Assembly: GCA_905182275.1 (NCBI GenBank)
Contig: CAJJAU010000074.1
Coordinates: 1 to 52,943, forward strand
Direction: 5' to 3'
From: a gamma proteobacterium HTCC2207
GTDB lineage: Bacteria > Pseudomonadota > Gammaproteobacteria > Pseudomonadales > Porticoccaceae
Length of the DNA: 52,943 nt
Under the pieces are notes generated by a model. That model was not told where the DNA came from. It did no database searches and saw nothing but the letters and a program-made list of their open reading frames with translations. Numbering within the stretch: position 1 is the stretch's first letter; every line of letters starts with the position of its first letter. The position numbers and the translations under genes are program-made. Below, one piece after another: positions 44,711 to 52,943 of this stretch.

Positions 44711-45985
44711 ATGTTGTTTATTAAAAGCTACTGTCGTTGCAAGCAGGTCCATACTGCCAAGCCGGTTAAATTTTTTGTGTTACTCGGAGTCTTTGCCATG
44801 GGTAGTATCTCGACGATGGCCACAGAGAAAAGTTCTGACACAACGGCAAATTTGGTCAGCAGGCTGACCTTGGAGAGTTACAAAACTACCCTAAAAGGAC
44901 TGACTCAATTTGGGGATCGTCGGCAGGGTACTGCCCGCAATCGAGATGCCCTTAGCTGGATAGAAAAGCAGCTAGTGCAGGCGGGTTGTGACAACGTGGA
45001 ACGCATGTCATTTAGCTATAACCCCGAGCCGCGAGCACCAAGAGTACGAAAACCTGTCAACAACCATCCAGACAATCTAAAAACACTCACTGGGGGTGCT
45101 GTGGGCCGAAATGGCAGTGGGCCGGGCGGTGCATCGGTATATGGCTATCGAGCAGACACGGGTGTTAATCGCGATGCTGCTGCGCAGCCAGATGAGCGCA
45201 TTCGCGCGCTGAATGCAGAACTGCCGCTCAACGGCGTACGCCAGCAAGTTTACTGTACGAAAATTGGTGGTAGTAGACCCGATGAGATGTACATTATTGG
45301 CGCCCATTTTGACGGTCACGGCGTCAATGAGGCAGTGAATGACGATGGTTCGGGAACAGCCTTAGTCATGGAGCTAGCGCGTATCTTCAATGCATCTGAT
45401 GTGACTACCGAGCGCTCAATTCGCTTCGCTCTTTGGAATAACGAAGAGACAGGTTTAAATGGCTCCAAAGCGTATGTGCAACAACGCCAAAAACTGCAAG
45501 GTATTGAGAGTCCAGCTGGGTCTGGTGAATTCCCTGAGCCACGCTGGTTGGGTATGATTCAGCATGACATGATGCTCTGGGATCATGGCGCCCCAAGGGC
45601 AGATGGATCGGTAAGTGCTGAGCAGCGACCAGAGGCCGACGTTAACATTGAGTTTCAATCTAACTCAGACTTGGCAGCTGATTCAATGCAGCTAGCCTTT
45701 GTATTCAAGGCGGCGGCAGACAACTACAACACAGACTATCCCGCTACTGTGGGCCCGCATATGACAAACACTGATTCCACGCCCTTCATGAATATTGTGC
45801 CCTCCATAAGCCTGCGAGAAAATGAGCGCGGAGCACATACAGGAGCTGGCTGGAACCCCACCTGGCACACGCCATTGGATGTTTGGACAACCTTCAGTGA
45901 CAATGACTTTAGATTGGGTCTAAACGCCGCTCAAACTACCCTGTCTGCGATTGCGCAGCTTGCCGGCGCTGAGGTTGAGAAATAG
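44711..45985 (+). CDS. M28 family zinc metallopeptidase, secreted
   Basis: The protein is an aminopeptidase-like exo- or carboxypeptidase with two zinc ions. Metal ligands are readable: H in IIGAHFDGHG, D in AVNDDGSGTAL, the Glu pair in LWNNEETGLNGS, D in TNTDSTPFMN and H in WHTPLDVW. A hydrophobic N-terminal segment (FFVLLGVFAMGSISTMA, about residues 20-36) following a basic stretch is a signal peptide, so it acts in the periplasm or outside. It has 424 residues. ATG 44711 has GGAG eight bases upstream. It is convergent with the FG-GAP protein gene. The natural substrate is unknown. Confidence 0.9.
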   Translation: MLFIKSYCRCKQVHTAKPVKFFVLLGVFAMGSISTMATEKSSDTTANLVSRLTLESYKTTLKGLTQFGDRRQGTARNRDALSWIEKQLVQAGCDNVERMSFSYNPEPRAPRVRKPVNNHPDNLKTLTGGAVGRNGSGPGGASVYGYRADTGVNRDAAAQPDERIRALNAELPLNGVRQQVYCTKIGGSRPDEMYIIGAHFDGHGVNEAVNDDGSGTALVMELARIFNASDVTTERSIRFALWNNEETGLNGSKAYVQQRQKLQGIESPAGSGEFPEPRWLGMIQHDMMLWDHGAPRADGSVSAEQRPEADVNIEFQSNSDLAADSMQLAFVFKAAADNYNTDYPATVGPHMTNTDSTPFMNIVPSISLRENERGAHTGAGWNPTWHTPLDVWTTFSDNDFRLGLNAAQTTLSAIAQLAGAEVEK

Positions 45986-46014
45986 CTGGGTTAGCGTTTT
46001 TGCTAATGCCAGCT
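45984..46014. terminator. Hairpin between convergent M28 and FG-GAP genes
   Basis: AGCTGG, TTAGC, a GTTTTT loop, GCTAA and CCAGCT form a two-part stem interrupted by a small bulge. It starts at the stop codon of the peptidase gene. Because there is no strong T run after it, terminator function in either direction is plausible but unproven. Confidence 0.5.
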
Positions 46015-46017
46015 GCC

Positions 46018-47556
46018 CTAATCTCTGAAAGACACCACTGATATAGATGCATTACCATCGTTATCTCGGGTCAAAATCAGCTCATCTCGGCCATCATTGT
46101 CAAGATCATGTACGAGAAATCCAGCTTTACTGTCCGGTAAGTCTAACGATAATTTGATGGCTTTTTTAGCAAACATCTTCTCCCCAGCTTGGCCGGGATA
46201 GACCAGTAGAGTTCCTTCACCTTTTTGTACGAGCAAGTCCTTTCGTCCGTCCCCGGTCACATCTGCGCCAAGCACCGCGGGAATATATAAATCACCACTA
46301 CCAAAATCAAAGCGTGCTGATATTGTTTTTCTGGCACTGGGTTTCGCCGGAAATTCACCCTTATTCATTTTATAAATTGAGACATCGACAGAGACGGAAC
46401 GGGCAATCAGCGCTCTAATAACAGCACCTATGCTTATATCCACCGAGGTAACCACAAACTCTTGATTACCGTCACCGGACATATCCTGCCGCTCATTGTC
46501 GAACTGAAAACCATCAGTGCTGATGATTGAAGAAGGGCTTTCCGGAAACTTCAGCAGATTATTTATACCCACAGCACCTAAATAAATCTCATACTCAGAC
46601 TCCCAGCCAAAAATACCCTCGGCTTTAATCCGCTTGACGATAAGGTCACTAACGCCATCATTATTAATATCTACAATTTCATCTAAAAGCCTATTTTGAC
46701 TATTGTCGTTTTTAGCACCCTCACCAATAGTAATCTGGGCATAGCCACTCAACATATCCTTGAGATTGGCATCTAAATTGACCGGTATCCTGGCAAACTC
46801 GCCCAGACTATTTTGCCGATACACTTCAAAAGAGCCGTCTTGCCAAAAAGCAATATCATTAAGCCCATCATTATTTTCATCAACAATAAAGGCTTCCTCC
46901 ACCCGATAAGCTACATAGCGAGCGGTCTCACTAAAGCTCATATTGGGCCTTGGGCCGACTAATTGGGGTATCTGAAAACCATCATCGCTCTGCAGGGCTA
47001 CTGCCCAACCGTCAAAGTTGGGCATTAAAAAATCGTCTAGTCCATCACCGTTTATATCAACAAACATTTCTATGAGCGGCGATGAACCCCAACTACGGCC
47101 AGAAAACATCGATGAGGTTGTTACTAAGGGTTCAAAGTTTCCTGTGGCCTCGTTTAAATAGACCAGCCCGGAACCCTTTAAAGCAACTAACTGCATGCCG
47201 ATGGGGGTTTTCATGGTATCGACCAAATCCATAGAATCCTCAAGAGCTTTACTCAAGGTAAGATTCCATCCTGAGTCGCTACGATGAAACAGGTTAGCTG
47301 TGCGAATCGGCTCCTTACTAAGTCCTTGCATCTGCTTTTCTAGTTGGTTGATCTCTGGTGTTTCTATGATCAGCAGTTTGGCAATCTTCGATGACTCAAT
47401 GGAGAAAGGAATGATGTCGATACTGTGTTTAGGGCTTACCGCAATGGTTTCAATATCAAAGTCTAAAGCCGCTAACTGGCCGCAAAAGACAAGGCTGGCA
47501 ATACCAACAATGTGGGTAAGTCGTCTAACAAAGTACCTTAAAGGGAGTAATCTCAT
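46018..47556 (-). CDS. Secreted FG-GAP/VCBS repeat protein
   Basis: This 512-residue protein has a signal peptide (ending around GQLAALD) and at least six calcium-binding-type DxDxDG repeats: FVDINGDGLDDFL, VDENNDGLNDIAF, VDINNDGVSDLIV, DMSGDGNQEFVV, DVTGDGRKDLLV and DLDNDGRDELIL. Spaced along the chain, they suggest an FG-GAP beta propeller, usually extracellular and calcium-stabilised. The function of such bacterial proteins (adhesion, ligand binding) is unknown. No ribosome binding site is clear before ATG 47556. It is convergent with the M28 peptidase. Confidence 0.9.
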   Translation of the reverse strand: MRLLPLRYFVRRLTHIVGIASLVFCGQLAALDFDIETIAVSPKHSIDIIPFSIESSKIAKLLIIETPEINQLEKQMQGLSKEPIRTANLFHRSDSGWNLTLSKALEDSMDLVDTMKTPIGMQLVALKGSGLVYLNEATGNFEPLVTTSSMFSGRSWGSSPLIEMFVDINGDGLDDFLMPNFDGWAVALQSDDGFQIPQLVGPRPNMSFSETARYVAYRVEEAFIVDENNDGLNDIAFWQDGSFEVYRQNSLGEFARIPVNLDANLKDMLSGYAQITIGEGAKNDNSQNRLLDEIVDINNDGVSDLIVKRIKAEGIFGWESEYEIYLGAVGINNLLKFPESPSSIISTDGFQFDNERQDMSGDGNQEFVVTSVDISIGAVIRALIARSVSVDVSIYKMNKGEFPAKPSARKTISARFDFGSGDLYIPAVLGADVTGDGRKDLLVQKGEGTLLVYPGQAGEKMFAKKAIKLSLDLPDSKAGFLVHDLDNDGRDELILTRDNDGNASISVVSFRD

Positions 47557-47724
47557 TGTTTAATTAAAACTCTCTATATTGTTGCTAAATGGGGGTGGTG
47601 CTTTTCATCTATGTACGACTGTGACCTTGCTATTAGGTTCATTTAATAGACCGCTGGAAGTTTACAATAGGTGTGTACAGATTAACCAGAGCGAGATTTA
47701 AGTATCTGAAATGAATAGTGCAGA

Positions 47725-47741
47725 ACCGCCAAAATGGCGGT
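47725..47741. repeat. Seven-pair hairpin in the intergenic region
   Basis: ACCGCCA-AAA-TGGCGGT forms a perfect hairpin in the 275-base gap between the FG-GAP gene (minus) and the NTF2-like gene (minus). No T run follows on either strand, so the role is unclear. Confidence 0.4.
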
Positions 47742-47831
47742 CTAAAAAGAAATATCAGTAGCGAAGAAACCAATATATAGAACTGGGTATCAGATTTATA
47801 TATACCCAAGTCCTATTAGACATTGACTGAC

Positions 47832-48212
47832 TTACTCAGGTGTTGGTACCGAGGCGTTGCCAACCACCAGCCATTGATCATCCTGCTTTTGATAAATGTG
47901 CATGCTTGCATGGGGATCTGCCCCAGCTGCCGTATGAACCATCACGGCAATATCCGCACTCAGGAATTTCACCTGATAGTCATTCACAACATACGCTTCA
48001 TCAGAGGGTCCTGTGGCGGCCTGTCTTACCTCGGCAATACCAATAATACCTGTAGGCCCAATACCAACAACATCCTCAGAGACAAAACCATTGGGTCCAC
48101 CAGCGCTTCCCCATTGCTTGTCCAATTCAATCAACATAGCGCTGTCATCGGAAAACACCTGTCCAGAAAATACTGTTATTAAAGTGATTAATATAATTTT
48201 AGTAAGTTGCAT
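47832..48212 (-). CDS. Secreted NTF2-like/DUF4440 protein
   Basis: This 126-residue protein has a signal peptide (ILITLITVFSGQVFSDD; cleavage around residue 22). The mature part resembles SnoaL/NTF2-like DUF4440 proteins: AMLIELDKQWG at the start, NDYQVKFLSADIAVMVHTAAG and MHIYQKQDDQWLVVGNASVPTPE. These form small cone-shaped barrels that bind or modify ligands; no catalytic assignment is possible. The gene is isolated and lies upstream of the FG-GAP gene on the same strand. Confidence 0.72.
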   Translation of the reverse strand: MQLTKIILITLITVFSGQVFSDDSAMLIELDKQWGSAGGPNGFVSEDVVGIGPTGIIGIAEVRQAATGPSDEAYVVNDYQVKFLSADIAVMVHTAAGADPHASMHIYQKQDDQWLVVGNASVPTPE

Positions 48213-48405
48213 AATATAAGTCCCTATTTTTTAGCGTAAAAAGTAACCGTTAAGACTTTACTATAGACCGAATATTAGACTTGCTTATATTCACTTCTGT
48301 ATAGATCATGCATTAGGCGTTATTTAGATATGGCCTAAAGCGTAAATAGATTACTTTTGTAGGTCACTATTTGTTATTTTGTTGGCTGTAGATAACAGGC
48401 ACTGA

Positions 48406-48831
48406 ATGATGATTAATACCAAATTATATAAAGCGGTCTATAGCCTGTCTGAAAAACTCATGGCGGCGGCAAAAAAAGACAATATAGAGGTGTTCGGGGC
48501 ACTCTATGCCGAGCTAAATGCTATTTGCTTGGATAATGAAAATACCGAAAAAGATCACCCCGAACAATGGGAGACGCTAGCTGACTTTACAGAAGACCTA
48601 AAGGACGCGGTGGCTGGCTACGAAAAAGCCCTACAAAAAGCCATGGTTATTAATTCTAAAGATCACATGTCCTCCATCGCATTTTCCATGGCGACCTTAC
48701 AACTGGAATTAGGCGAAACTGAGGCCGCAGTCAAAAACCTCCAGGATGCCAAGGTGAGCGCCAATAAAATTGCCGATAAAGATCTCAAAAAAGAAATAGA
48801 TGACCTGCTTGAAACACTAACCGCAGATTAA
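48406..48831 (+). CDS. Small helical, TPR-like protein of unknown function
   Basis: This 141-residue acidic protein is predicted to be all helical and lacks a signal peptide. The region GYEKALQKAMVINSKDHMSSIAFSMATLQLELGETEAAVKNLQDAKV resembles one or two tetratricopeptide helices, so a protein-protein role is possible. I do not recognise a named family. Two ATG codons in tandem start it (48406 and 48409). It does not overlap its neighbours; the lysine-rich small gene follows about 200 bases later. Confidence 0.65.
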   Translation: MMINTKLYKAVYSLSEKLMAAAKKDNIEVFGALYAELNAICLDNENTEKDHPEQWETLADFTEDLKDAVAGYEKALQKAMVINSKDHMSSIAFSMATLQLELGETEAAVKNLQDAKVSANKIADKDLKKEIDDLLETLTAD

Positions 48832-49032
48832 GCTTATTCGCGTTGGTTGAGCTGCAACAGCAAAAAAACTAAGCTACGTATTATTAGGCATTCACCCACA
48901 TCATGGCTTCCTACCCTGTTATGATCGGTATCAGCTTCAGGATTGTGCCATCGACTGACAGCGATCTTTTCAAGTTGCGCACAGAGGTGAATACATATTA
49001 ATTTATCTCTTAACCAATAAATGGAGAAATGT

Positions 49033-49125
49033 ATGGGTAAAGAAAAGAAAAGTAACAAAGAAGTAAAGAAGCAGCCATTACTAACACCGAAAGAAAAGAA
49101 GGCGGCTAAGAAATCCAAAAAATAA
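49033..49125 (+). CDS. Lysine-rich 30-residue protein
   Basis: A short gene with ATG 49033 and TAA 49123-49125 has GGAG six bases upstream. The protein, MGKEKKSNKEVKKQPLL followed by TPKEKKAAKKSKK, has 13 lysines in 30 residues and no cysteine or aromatic residue. Similar highly basic short proteins occur in other gammaproteobacteria by my recollection, with no known role; a nucleic-acid or ribosome-associated function would fit the charge. The 94-codon frame on the opposite strand is a shadow. Confidence 0.6.
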   Translation: MGKEKKSNKEVKKQPLLTPKEKKAAKKSKK

Positions 49126-49323
49126 CCTTTTAGGTAGCCTCATAGAGGTGACAACAGGGTGGCCTCTCCTTAGGGTTCCTAAGTGATAAAGGGTCCTCGC
49201 GCGTTAGATTTTGTTAAAATTATCATGCTGGTATAAGGCTGCACAAGCTACAAAAGCAGGAATTTTTAAATGCGCTGCAGTTACAGCAACTAACTGAAAT
49301 CACGAGGGCAAATATTTTTGAAG

Positions 49324-49400
49324 TGGTAGCTACGGGTGGACTTGAACCACCGACCCCAGCATTATGAATGCTGTGCTCTAACCAGCTGAGCTACGTAGCC
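49324..49400 (-). tRNA. tRNA-Met (elongator, anticodon CAU)
   Basis: The 77-base tRNA includes the encoded CCA. Acceptor arm GGCTACG pairs with CGTAGCT, D arm GCTC/GAGC, anticodon stem CAGCA/TGCTG with loop TTCATAA (anticodon CAT), variable loop GGGTC, T arm GGTGG/CCACC with loop TTCAAGT, discriminator A. It matches E. coli elongator tRNA-Met closely over the first 30 bases. The lack of GGG/CCC in the anticodon stem argues against initiator tRNA, and the acceptor differs from tRNA-Ile2 (CAU). Position 1-72 is G-U instead of G-C. Confidence 0.96.
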
Positions 49401-49444
49401 ATAGACATTAATCGGTAATTCTTGCCGACCATTTTGGAGGCGAG

Positions 49445-49473
49445 AAGTTACACTTGCCACGGCGCTTAGTCAA
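49445..49473 (-). promoter_or_regulatory. Sigma-70 promoter of the tRNA-Met gene
   Basis: On the minus strand TTGACT (49473-49468), a 17-base spacer and TAACTT (49450-49445) lie about 45 bases before the tRNA 5' end at 49400. The sequence after the -10 element (CTCGCCTCC) is GC-rich, like a discriminator. Confidence 0.7.
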
Positions 49474-49664
49474 GTCTGATCGACACCTTTTTCGGTTAAT
49501 TCGTTGCTCTCATAAACCGAGTACAATAGGATGGCGATTAGAGATTAGGGTTTTGAACAGGTGTTGCCAATAAAATGCATGGGTTTAGCATCTAATTAAA
49601 ATAAAAAAATGAACAAATAAACCTATCAATAACGACCAGTGGTCATTGTTGGGGAGTACAAATT

Positions 49665-51281
49665 TTGGATCAAATAAACGCTAATGATCAGGGTGCAGCG
49701 GTAACAATTGTCACCAGAACGTCTGGTTTTTATCAAGGCTTCAACCCGGTTGTTGCCTTAATGCCAAAAATTTTAGTGGCAGCGCTCATTTTATGGGTGG
49801 GCTTGTCGCCTTCTGCAGCGGGTCAAGTCTTACTGGATGTTCAAACTTGGTCGACACAAAATTTTGGTGGCTGGTATGTCTATGTCACTGCCTTTTATAC
49901 CATTGTCTGTTTAACCCTTGGCATTTGGCCACGCACCGCGCACGTCAAATTGGGCCAAGCCGGTGAGAAACCTGAGTTTTCCATGTTTACGTGGCTGTCG
50001 ATGATGTTTGGCGCAGGAATAGGCATAGGTATGTTGACCTACTCAACTGCTGAGCCGATTTTTCATTTTGCCAACAACCCTGACACCATCAAAGGCCTGA
50101 CAACCGGATTAGATGAAGACAATGTGCGCAATGCCTATAAGTGGGCCATGCTGCATTACGGTCTCACTCCCTGGGCCTGTTATGGGGTGGTGGGTATTTC
50201 CTTGGGTTATCTGTCATACAACCGCGGTTTGCCGCTGACTATTCGAAGTGCATTGGAGCCGCTGTTTGGGCGTGCTATGTCGGGTGGTTTTGGGCATGTG
50301 GTGGACATTGTGGCTATTCTTGCCACCATCGTCGGTTTGAGTGTCACCATTGGGTACGGAGTGTCTCAGTTCGCCTCTGGTCTATTTAACATTAGTGGTG
50401 CTGACTGGTTGGTGGGTGAGGGCGGCAAGCCAACCTTACTAGCGCAGTTAATGGGTCTTATTTTAATCATCAGTGCGTCCTGTCTATCGGCAATGTCTGG
50501 TTTGAATAAGGGTATCAAATGGTTGTCCAACATTAACATGGGTCTGTCAGTCTTCTTAATCGCGTTTTTTGTTCTGTTTGGCGCCACCTTCTTTGCGCTG
50601 CAAACATTCTTTTACACCATCTGGGATTACTTAATAGCCCTCCCTGCAATGTCCACTACGGTGTGGCAGGCAGCAGGGACTGAAACATCAGTTGCTCTTG
50701 AGAGCTGGCAAGCGTCCTGGAGTATTTTTTACTGGGCTTGGTGGATTGCCTTCGCTCCCTTTGTAGGGCTATTTTTAGCGCGAGTGTCTCGCGGCAGAAC
50801 CATTCGTGAATATGTTATTGGGGCGATGATTATTCCGTCATTAATTTGTCTGGTGTGGTTTACCTTCATCGGTGCAACGGCCATTGATCTTGAGCTGTCG
50901 GGTGTTGCTCAGGGCGCTATTGTCAACGCAGACATTTCGGCACAACTGTTTGAGACCATCAATTTGATTCTCTCGCCAACGCTGGCGGTAGGTCTTTCGG
51001 TAGTTATTGTGGTGTTGTTACTAACATTTTTGGTCACCTCGGCCGATTCAGGCATTTTGATTATCAATACTCTCGCTTCAGGGGGTGATCAGAGCCAAAA
51101 GCAAACCAAGCATGTGGTCATTTGGGGAACCCTGTTTGCAATCTTGATTGGTGTTCTGTTGGCCGCCGGTGGAATGGATGCGTTGCGCTCAGTCATGATT
51201 ATTGGTGCGTTGCCGTTTTCTATCGTCATGGCGCTAATGTCTGTGTCACTAGTTAAAACCCTCATCACCAACGAGAAATAA
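49665..51281 (+). CDS. BCCT family betaine/carnitine/choline-type transporter
   Basis: This 538-residue protein has twelve hydrophobic helices. The BCCT signature is present: MFGAGIGIGMLTYSTAEPIFHFANNP (the glycine-rich GxGIG helix near 118-128) and FYWAWWIAFAPFVGLFLARVSRGRTIREY. Members import glycine betaine, choline, carnitine, DMSP or proline, with Na+ or H+. The substrate cannot be fixed here. TTG 49665 is supported by GGGGAG eight bases upstream. A thiolase gene follows on the same strand after about 125 bases; co-function is possible but not shown. Confidence 0.95.
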   Translation: MDQINANDQGAAVTIVTRTSGFYQGFNPVVALMPKILVAALILWVGLSPSAAGQVLLDVQTWSTQNFGGWYVYVTAFYTIVCLTLGIWPRTAHVKLGQAGEKPEFSMFTWLSMMFGAGIGIGMLTYSTAEPIFHFANNPDTIKGLTTGLDEDNVRNAYKWAMLHYGLTPWACYGVVGISLGYLSYNRGLPLTIRSALEPLFGRAMSGGFGHVVDIVAILATIVGLSVTIGYGVSQFASGLFNISGADWLVGEGGKPTLLAQLMGLILIISASCLSAMSGLNKGIKWLSNINMGLSVFLIAFFVLFGATFFALQTFFYTIWDYLIALPAMSTTVWQAAGTETSVALESWQASWSIFYWAWWIAFAPFVGLFLARVSRGRTIREYVIGAMIIPSLICLVWFTFIGATAIDLELSGVAQGAIVNADISAQLFETINLILSPTLAVGLSVVIVVLLLTFLVTSADSGILIINTLASGGDQSQKQTKHVVIWGTLFAILIGVLLAAGGMDALRSVMIIGALPFSIVMALMSVSLVKTLITNEK

Positions 51282-51407
51282 TTTTTCGCCGCGCGACCCT
51301 AGCTGGGTACTGAATAGTCATTATTAGACCCTGTTAAAAGTGGCGCTAAGCGGTAATAATACCTAATACTAAATCCAACAATCAGCAGACGAACAGAGGG
51401 CAGAATA

Positions 51408-52589
51408 ATGAGAGAAGCAGTAATCGTATCCACAGCGCGAACCGCCTTAACCAAGGCAGCTCGAGGCGCATTCAATAATACTCATGGAGTGAAGCTAGCG
51501 GCTCATTCAATTCAGCACGCTATAGCGCGCGCCGGAATTGACCCTGCTGAAGTGGATGATGTCATCTTAGGTAACGCTGCACATGCTGGCACTACTGGCA
51601 TGAACATTGGCCGCAACGCTGCTCTTTCCGCGGGTTGCCCAGTCACTACATCAGGCACAACTATTAACCGCTTTTGTTCATCGGGTTTGCAGTCACTCGC
51701 TATGGGCGCAGGGCGTATTATTGCCGAAGGCGTAGACATTATGGTTACTGGGGGTGTTGAAAGCATCTCAATCCCTGGCACCAGTGATCCCTCTGAAACG
51801 GTAGAGCCTGAGCTGTTTGGCAAGTACCCTGGTTTGTGGTATCCAATGATTAAGACTGCAGACATTGTTGCTGATCGTTACAATATTTCTCGTGAAGCGC
51901 AGGACGAGTACTCACTAATCAGCCAGCAGCGCACAGCTGCAGGACAAGAGTCGGGTAAGTTTGACGATGAAATTGTCGCCATGAATACCATCATGAAAGT
52001 AAAGAACAGAGAAACTGGAGAAATCACCGAGCAAGCTGCTGTTGCTGATCGTGATGACTGTAACCGCCCGTCCACGACCATTGAAGGGTTAGCGAGCCTC
52101 GCACCCATTATGGGCGAAGGTAACTTCATTACTGCAGGCAACGCCTCGCAGTTGTCTGATGGGTCCTCTGCACAGGTGATAATGGAGCGCTCTGAAGCTG
52201 AACGACGCGGTTTAGACATCCTTGGTACCTTCCGCGGTTTTGCCGTTGGTGGTTGTGAGCCAGATGAAATGGGTATTGGCCCTATTGTGGCTGTGCCTAA
52301 GTTGCTCAAGGCAGCCGGTCTCACTGTTGATGATATCGATCTATGGGAGCTTAACGAAGCATTTGCCAGTCAGGTCATTTATAGCCGCGACACTCTAGGT
52401 ATACCGATGGACAAGTTGAATGTTAATGGTGGCTCAATCTCTATTGGTCACCCATTTGGCATGTCAGGTTCACGCATGGTCGGTCACCTGTTAATTGAAG
52501 GCCGTCGCCGTAAAGCTAAGTATGGCGTTGTTACCATGTGTATTGGTGGTGGCATGGGTGCAGCAGGATTGTTCGAGATCAACTCTTAA
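51408..52589 (+). CDS. Thiolase (acetyl-CoA acyltransferase/acetyltransferase)
   Basis: The enzyme cleaves or condenses acyl-CoA with acetyl-CoA. Catalytic cysteine in [18 protein letters not shown] (about residue 89), the GHP motif with the active histidine in [13 protein letters not shown], and the second cysteine in [17 protein letters not shown] are all present. It has 393 residues and the N-terminus [20 protein letters not shown] typical of thiolases. Whether it serves beta-oxidation (FadA-like) or biosynthesis (AtoB/PhaA-like) cannot be settled. An ATG with GAGGGC upstream starts it. It is convergent with ilvC. Confidence 0.95.
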   Translation: MREAVIVSTARTALTKAARGAFNNTHGVKLAAHSIQHAIARAGIDPAEVDDVILGNAAHAGTTGMNIGRNAALSAGCPVTTSGTTINRFCSSGLQSLAMGAGRIIAEGVDIMVTGGVESISIPGTSDPSETVEPELFGKYPGLWYPMIKTADIVADRYNISREAQDEYSLISQQRTAAGQESGKFDDEIVAMNTIMKVKNRETGEITEQAAVADRDDCNRPSTTIEGLASLAPIMGEGNFITAGNASQLSDGSSAQVIMERSEAERRGLDILGTFRGFAVGGCEPDEMGIGPIVAVPKLLKAAGLTVDDIDLWELNEAFASQVIYSRDTLGIPMDKLNVNGGSISIGHPFGMSGSRMVGHLLIEGRRRKAKYGVVTMCIGGGMGAAGLFEINS

Positions 52590-52621
52590 TAGAACAATTC
52601 TTGGCACACGCCAAAGTAATT

Positions 52622-52660
52622 AAAAAAGCCCGACTACTTAAACAGTAGCCGGGCTTTTTT
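52622..52660. terminator. Bidirectional terminator between thiolase and ilvC
   Basis: AAAAAAGCCCG (52622-52632) pairs with CGGGCTTTTTT (52650-52660), extended inside by CTACT/AGTAG after one A-C mismatch. The loop is TAAAC. The symmetric A/T runs serve both convergent genes. Confidence 0.93.
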
Positions 52661-52695
52661 GTATCTATGAATCGCTAGTTAGCGACCACTTACTA

Positions 52696-52943
52696 TTACG
52701 CATTAGCTGATTCTACAATGCGTTTCATATCAGTCATGTAGCCGCGCAGCTCGTGGCCAATAATCTCTACATCATGGTCGCGAATGGCGTCGTTGACTTC
52801 AATTAAACGAATGTTGTCTACCGCATTTGAGGGGTCGGTTAAACCGCCGCCTAAGTCTTCTAGGGTTAGTGCATCAGCATGTGCTTGCAATAGTGGCACA
52901 GCGGCGTGGGTAAACAGGTAGTTGCCGTATTCGGCGGTATCAG
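52696..52943 (-). CDS. ilvC: Ketol-acid reductoisomerase, C-terminal fragment
   Basis: The gene runs off the window's right end; only its last 81 or so codons are seen. The visible residues, [18 protein letters not shown] then [15 protein letters not shown] and [12 protein letters not shown], match the end of class II (E. coli-type) IlvC, where [13 protein letters not shown] and [11 protein letters not shown] are conserved. IlvC catalyses the NADPH-dependent isomeroreduction in valine and isoleucine synthesis. The stop codon is at 52696-52698. Confidence 0.93.
   Translation of the reverse strand, partial: DTAEYGNYLFTHAAVPLLQAHADALTLEDLGGGLTDPSNAVDNIRLIEVNDAIRDHDVEIIGHELRGYMTDMKRIVESANA

Noticed and set aside
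48834-49118. 94-codon frame on the minus strand
   Set aside because: It lies opposite the lysine-rich microprotein, and its composition is what a shadow frame of AAG/GAA-rich coding sequence gives; no ribosome binding site.
49277-49295. Hairpin CAGTTA/TAACTG after tRNA-Met as terminator
   Set aside because: Only six pairs and no T run, so a terminator call is not supported.
49126-49323. Repeated GGTxxCCTC-like elements after the lysine-rich gene
   Set aside because: The pairing is short and not followed by a T run; cannot be distinguished from chance.

Overview
The window reads as chromosomal DNA from a marine-type gammaproteobacterium with moderate GC and dense coding. The evidence is the gene order nrdR-ribD-ribE-ribBA-ribH-nusB-thiL-pgpA, an RlmD-type rRNA methyltransferase, an E. 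coli-like elongator tRNA-Met with encoded CCA, a large TonB-dependent receptor, a BCCT transporter, and an RpoE/ChrR photo-oxidative stress pair. Genus-level placement (for example SAR92/Cellvibrionales-like) is only a guess. I see no rRNA operon, CRISPR array, transposase, integrase or prophage. Most of the window is ordinary core or lineage-typical genome.

Layout. 1-3.4 kb: a DASH-type cryptochrome (-) divergent from a three-gene operon (DUF3429 membrane protein, DCC-family thiol protein, short-chain dehydrogenase). 3.5-6.2 kb: rlmD and glyA. 6.2-13.0 kb: a NUDIX hydrolase, then the nrdR/riboflavin/nusB/thiL/pgpA cluster. 13.1-17.6 kb: a two-gene RND efflux system. 17.7-19.1 kb: ribA overlapping hisF. 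19.4-21.8 kb: a TonB-dependent receptor. 21.9-23.2 kb: ECF sigma factor and ChrR-type anti-sigma factor (-). 23.4-26.9 kb: a one-domain asparaginase-like protein, an acyl-CoA synthetase and an MFS transporter. 27.1-30 kb: YegD-like Hsp70, a cis-prenyltransferase and DoxX. 30.2-34.6 kb: a PyrD-PyrK fusion, a small XRE regulator, an FkbM methyltransferase and queE. 34.6-41.6 kb: uppP, a retropepsin-like protease, a MacAB-type ABC exporter, Yip1 and LysE. 41.6-46 kb: XRE-2TM regulator, FucP-like sugar transporter, TauE/SafE and M28 peptidase. 46-49.4 kb: an FG-GAP repeat protein, an NTF2-like protein, a small helical protein, a 30-residue lysine-rich protein and tRNA-Met. 49.6 kb to the end: BCCT transporter, thiolase and the 3' end of ilvC.

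How genes work together. Four riboflavin genes lie in one cluster. The GTP cyclohydrolase II half of RibBA has lost its zinc cysteines, so the separate RibA at 17.7 kb probably supplies that step. The clearest regulatory signal links the sigma/anti-sigma pair to the cryptochrome 21 kb away. Both have a (T/C)GATCC-N18-TAAA(G/T)A promoter with identical spacing, which suggests a light or singlet-oxygen response covering flavin-based photoreceptor/repair functions. The most unusual proteins are the single-chain class 1B dihydroorotate dehydrogenase-PyrK fusion and the isoprenyl transferase with an archaeal/eukaryal-like DGNRRFA motif.
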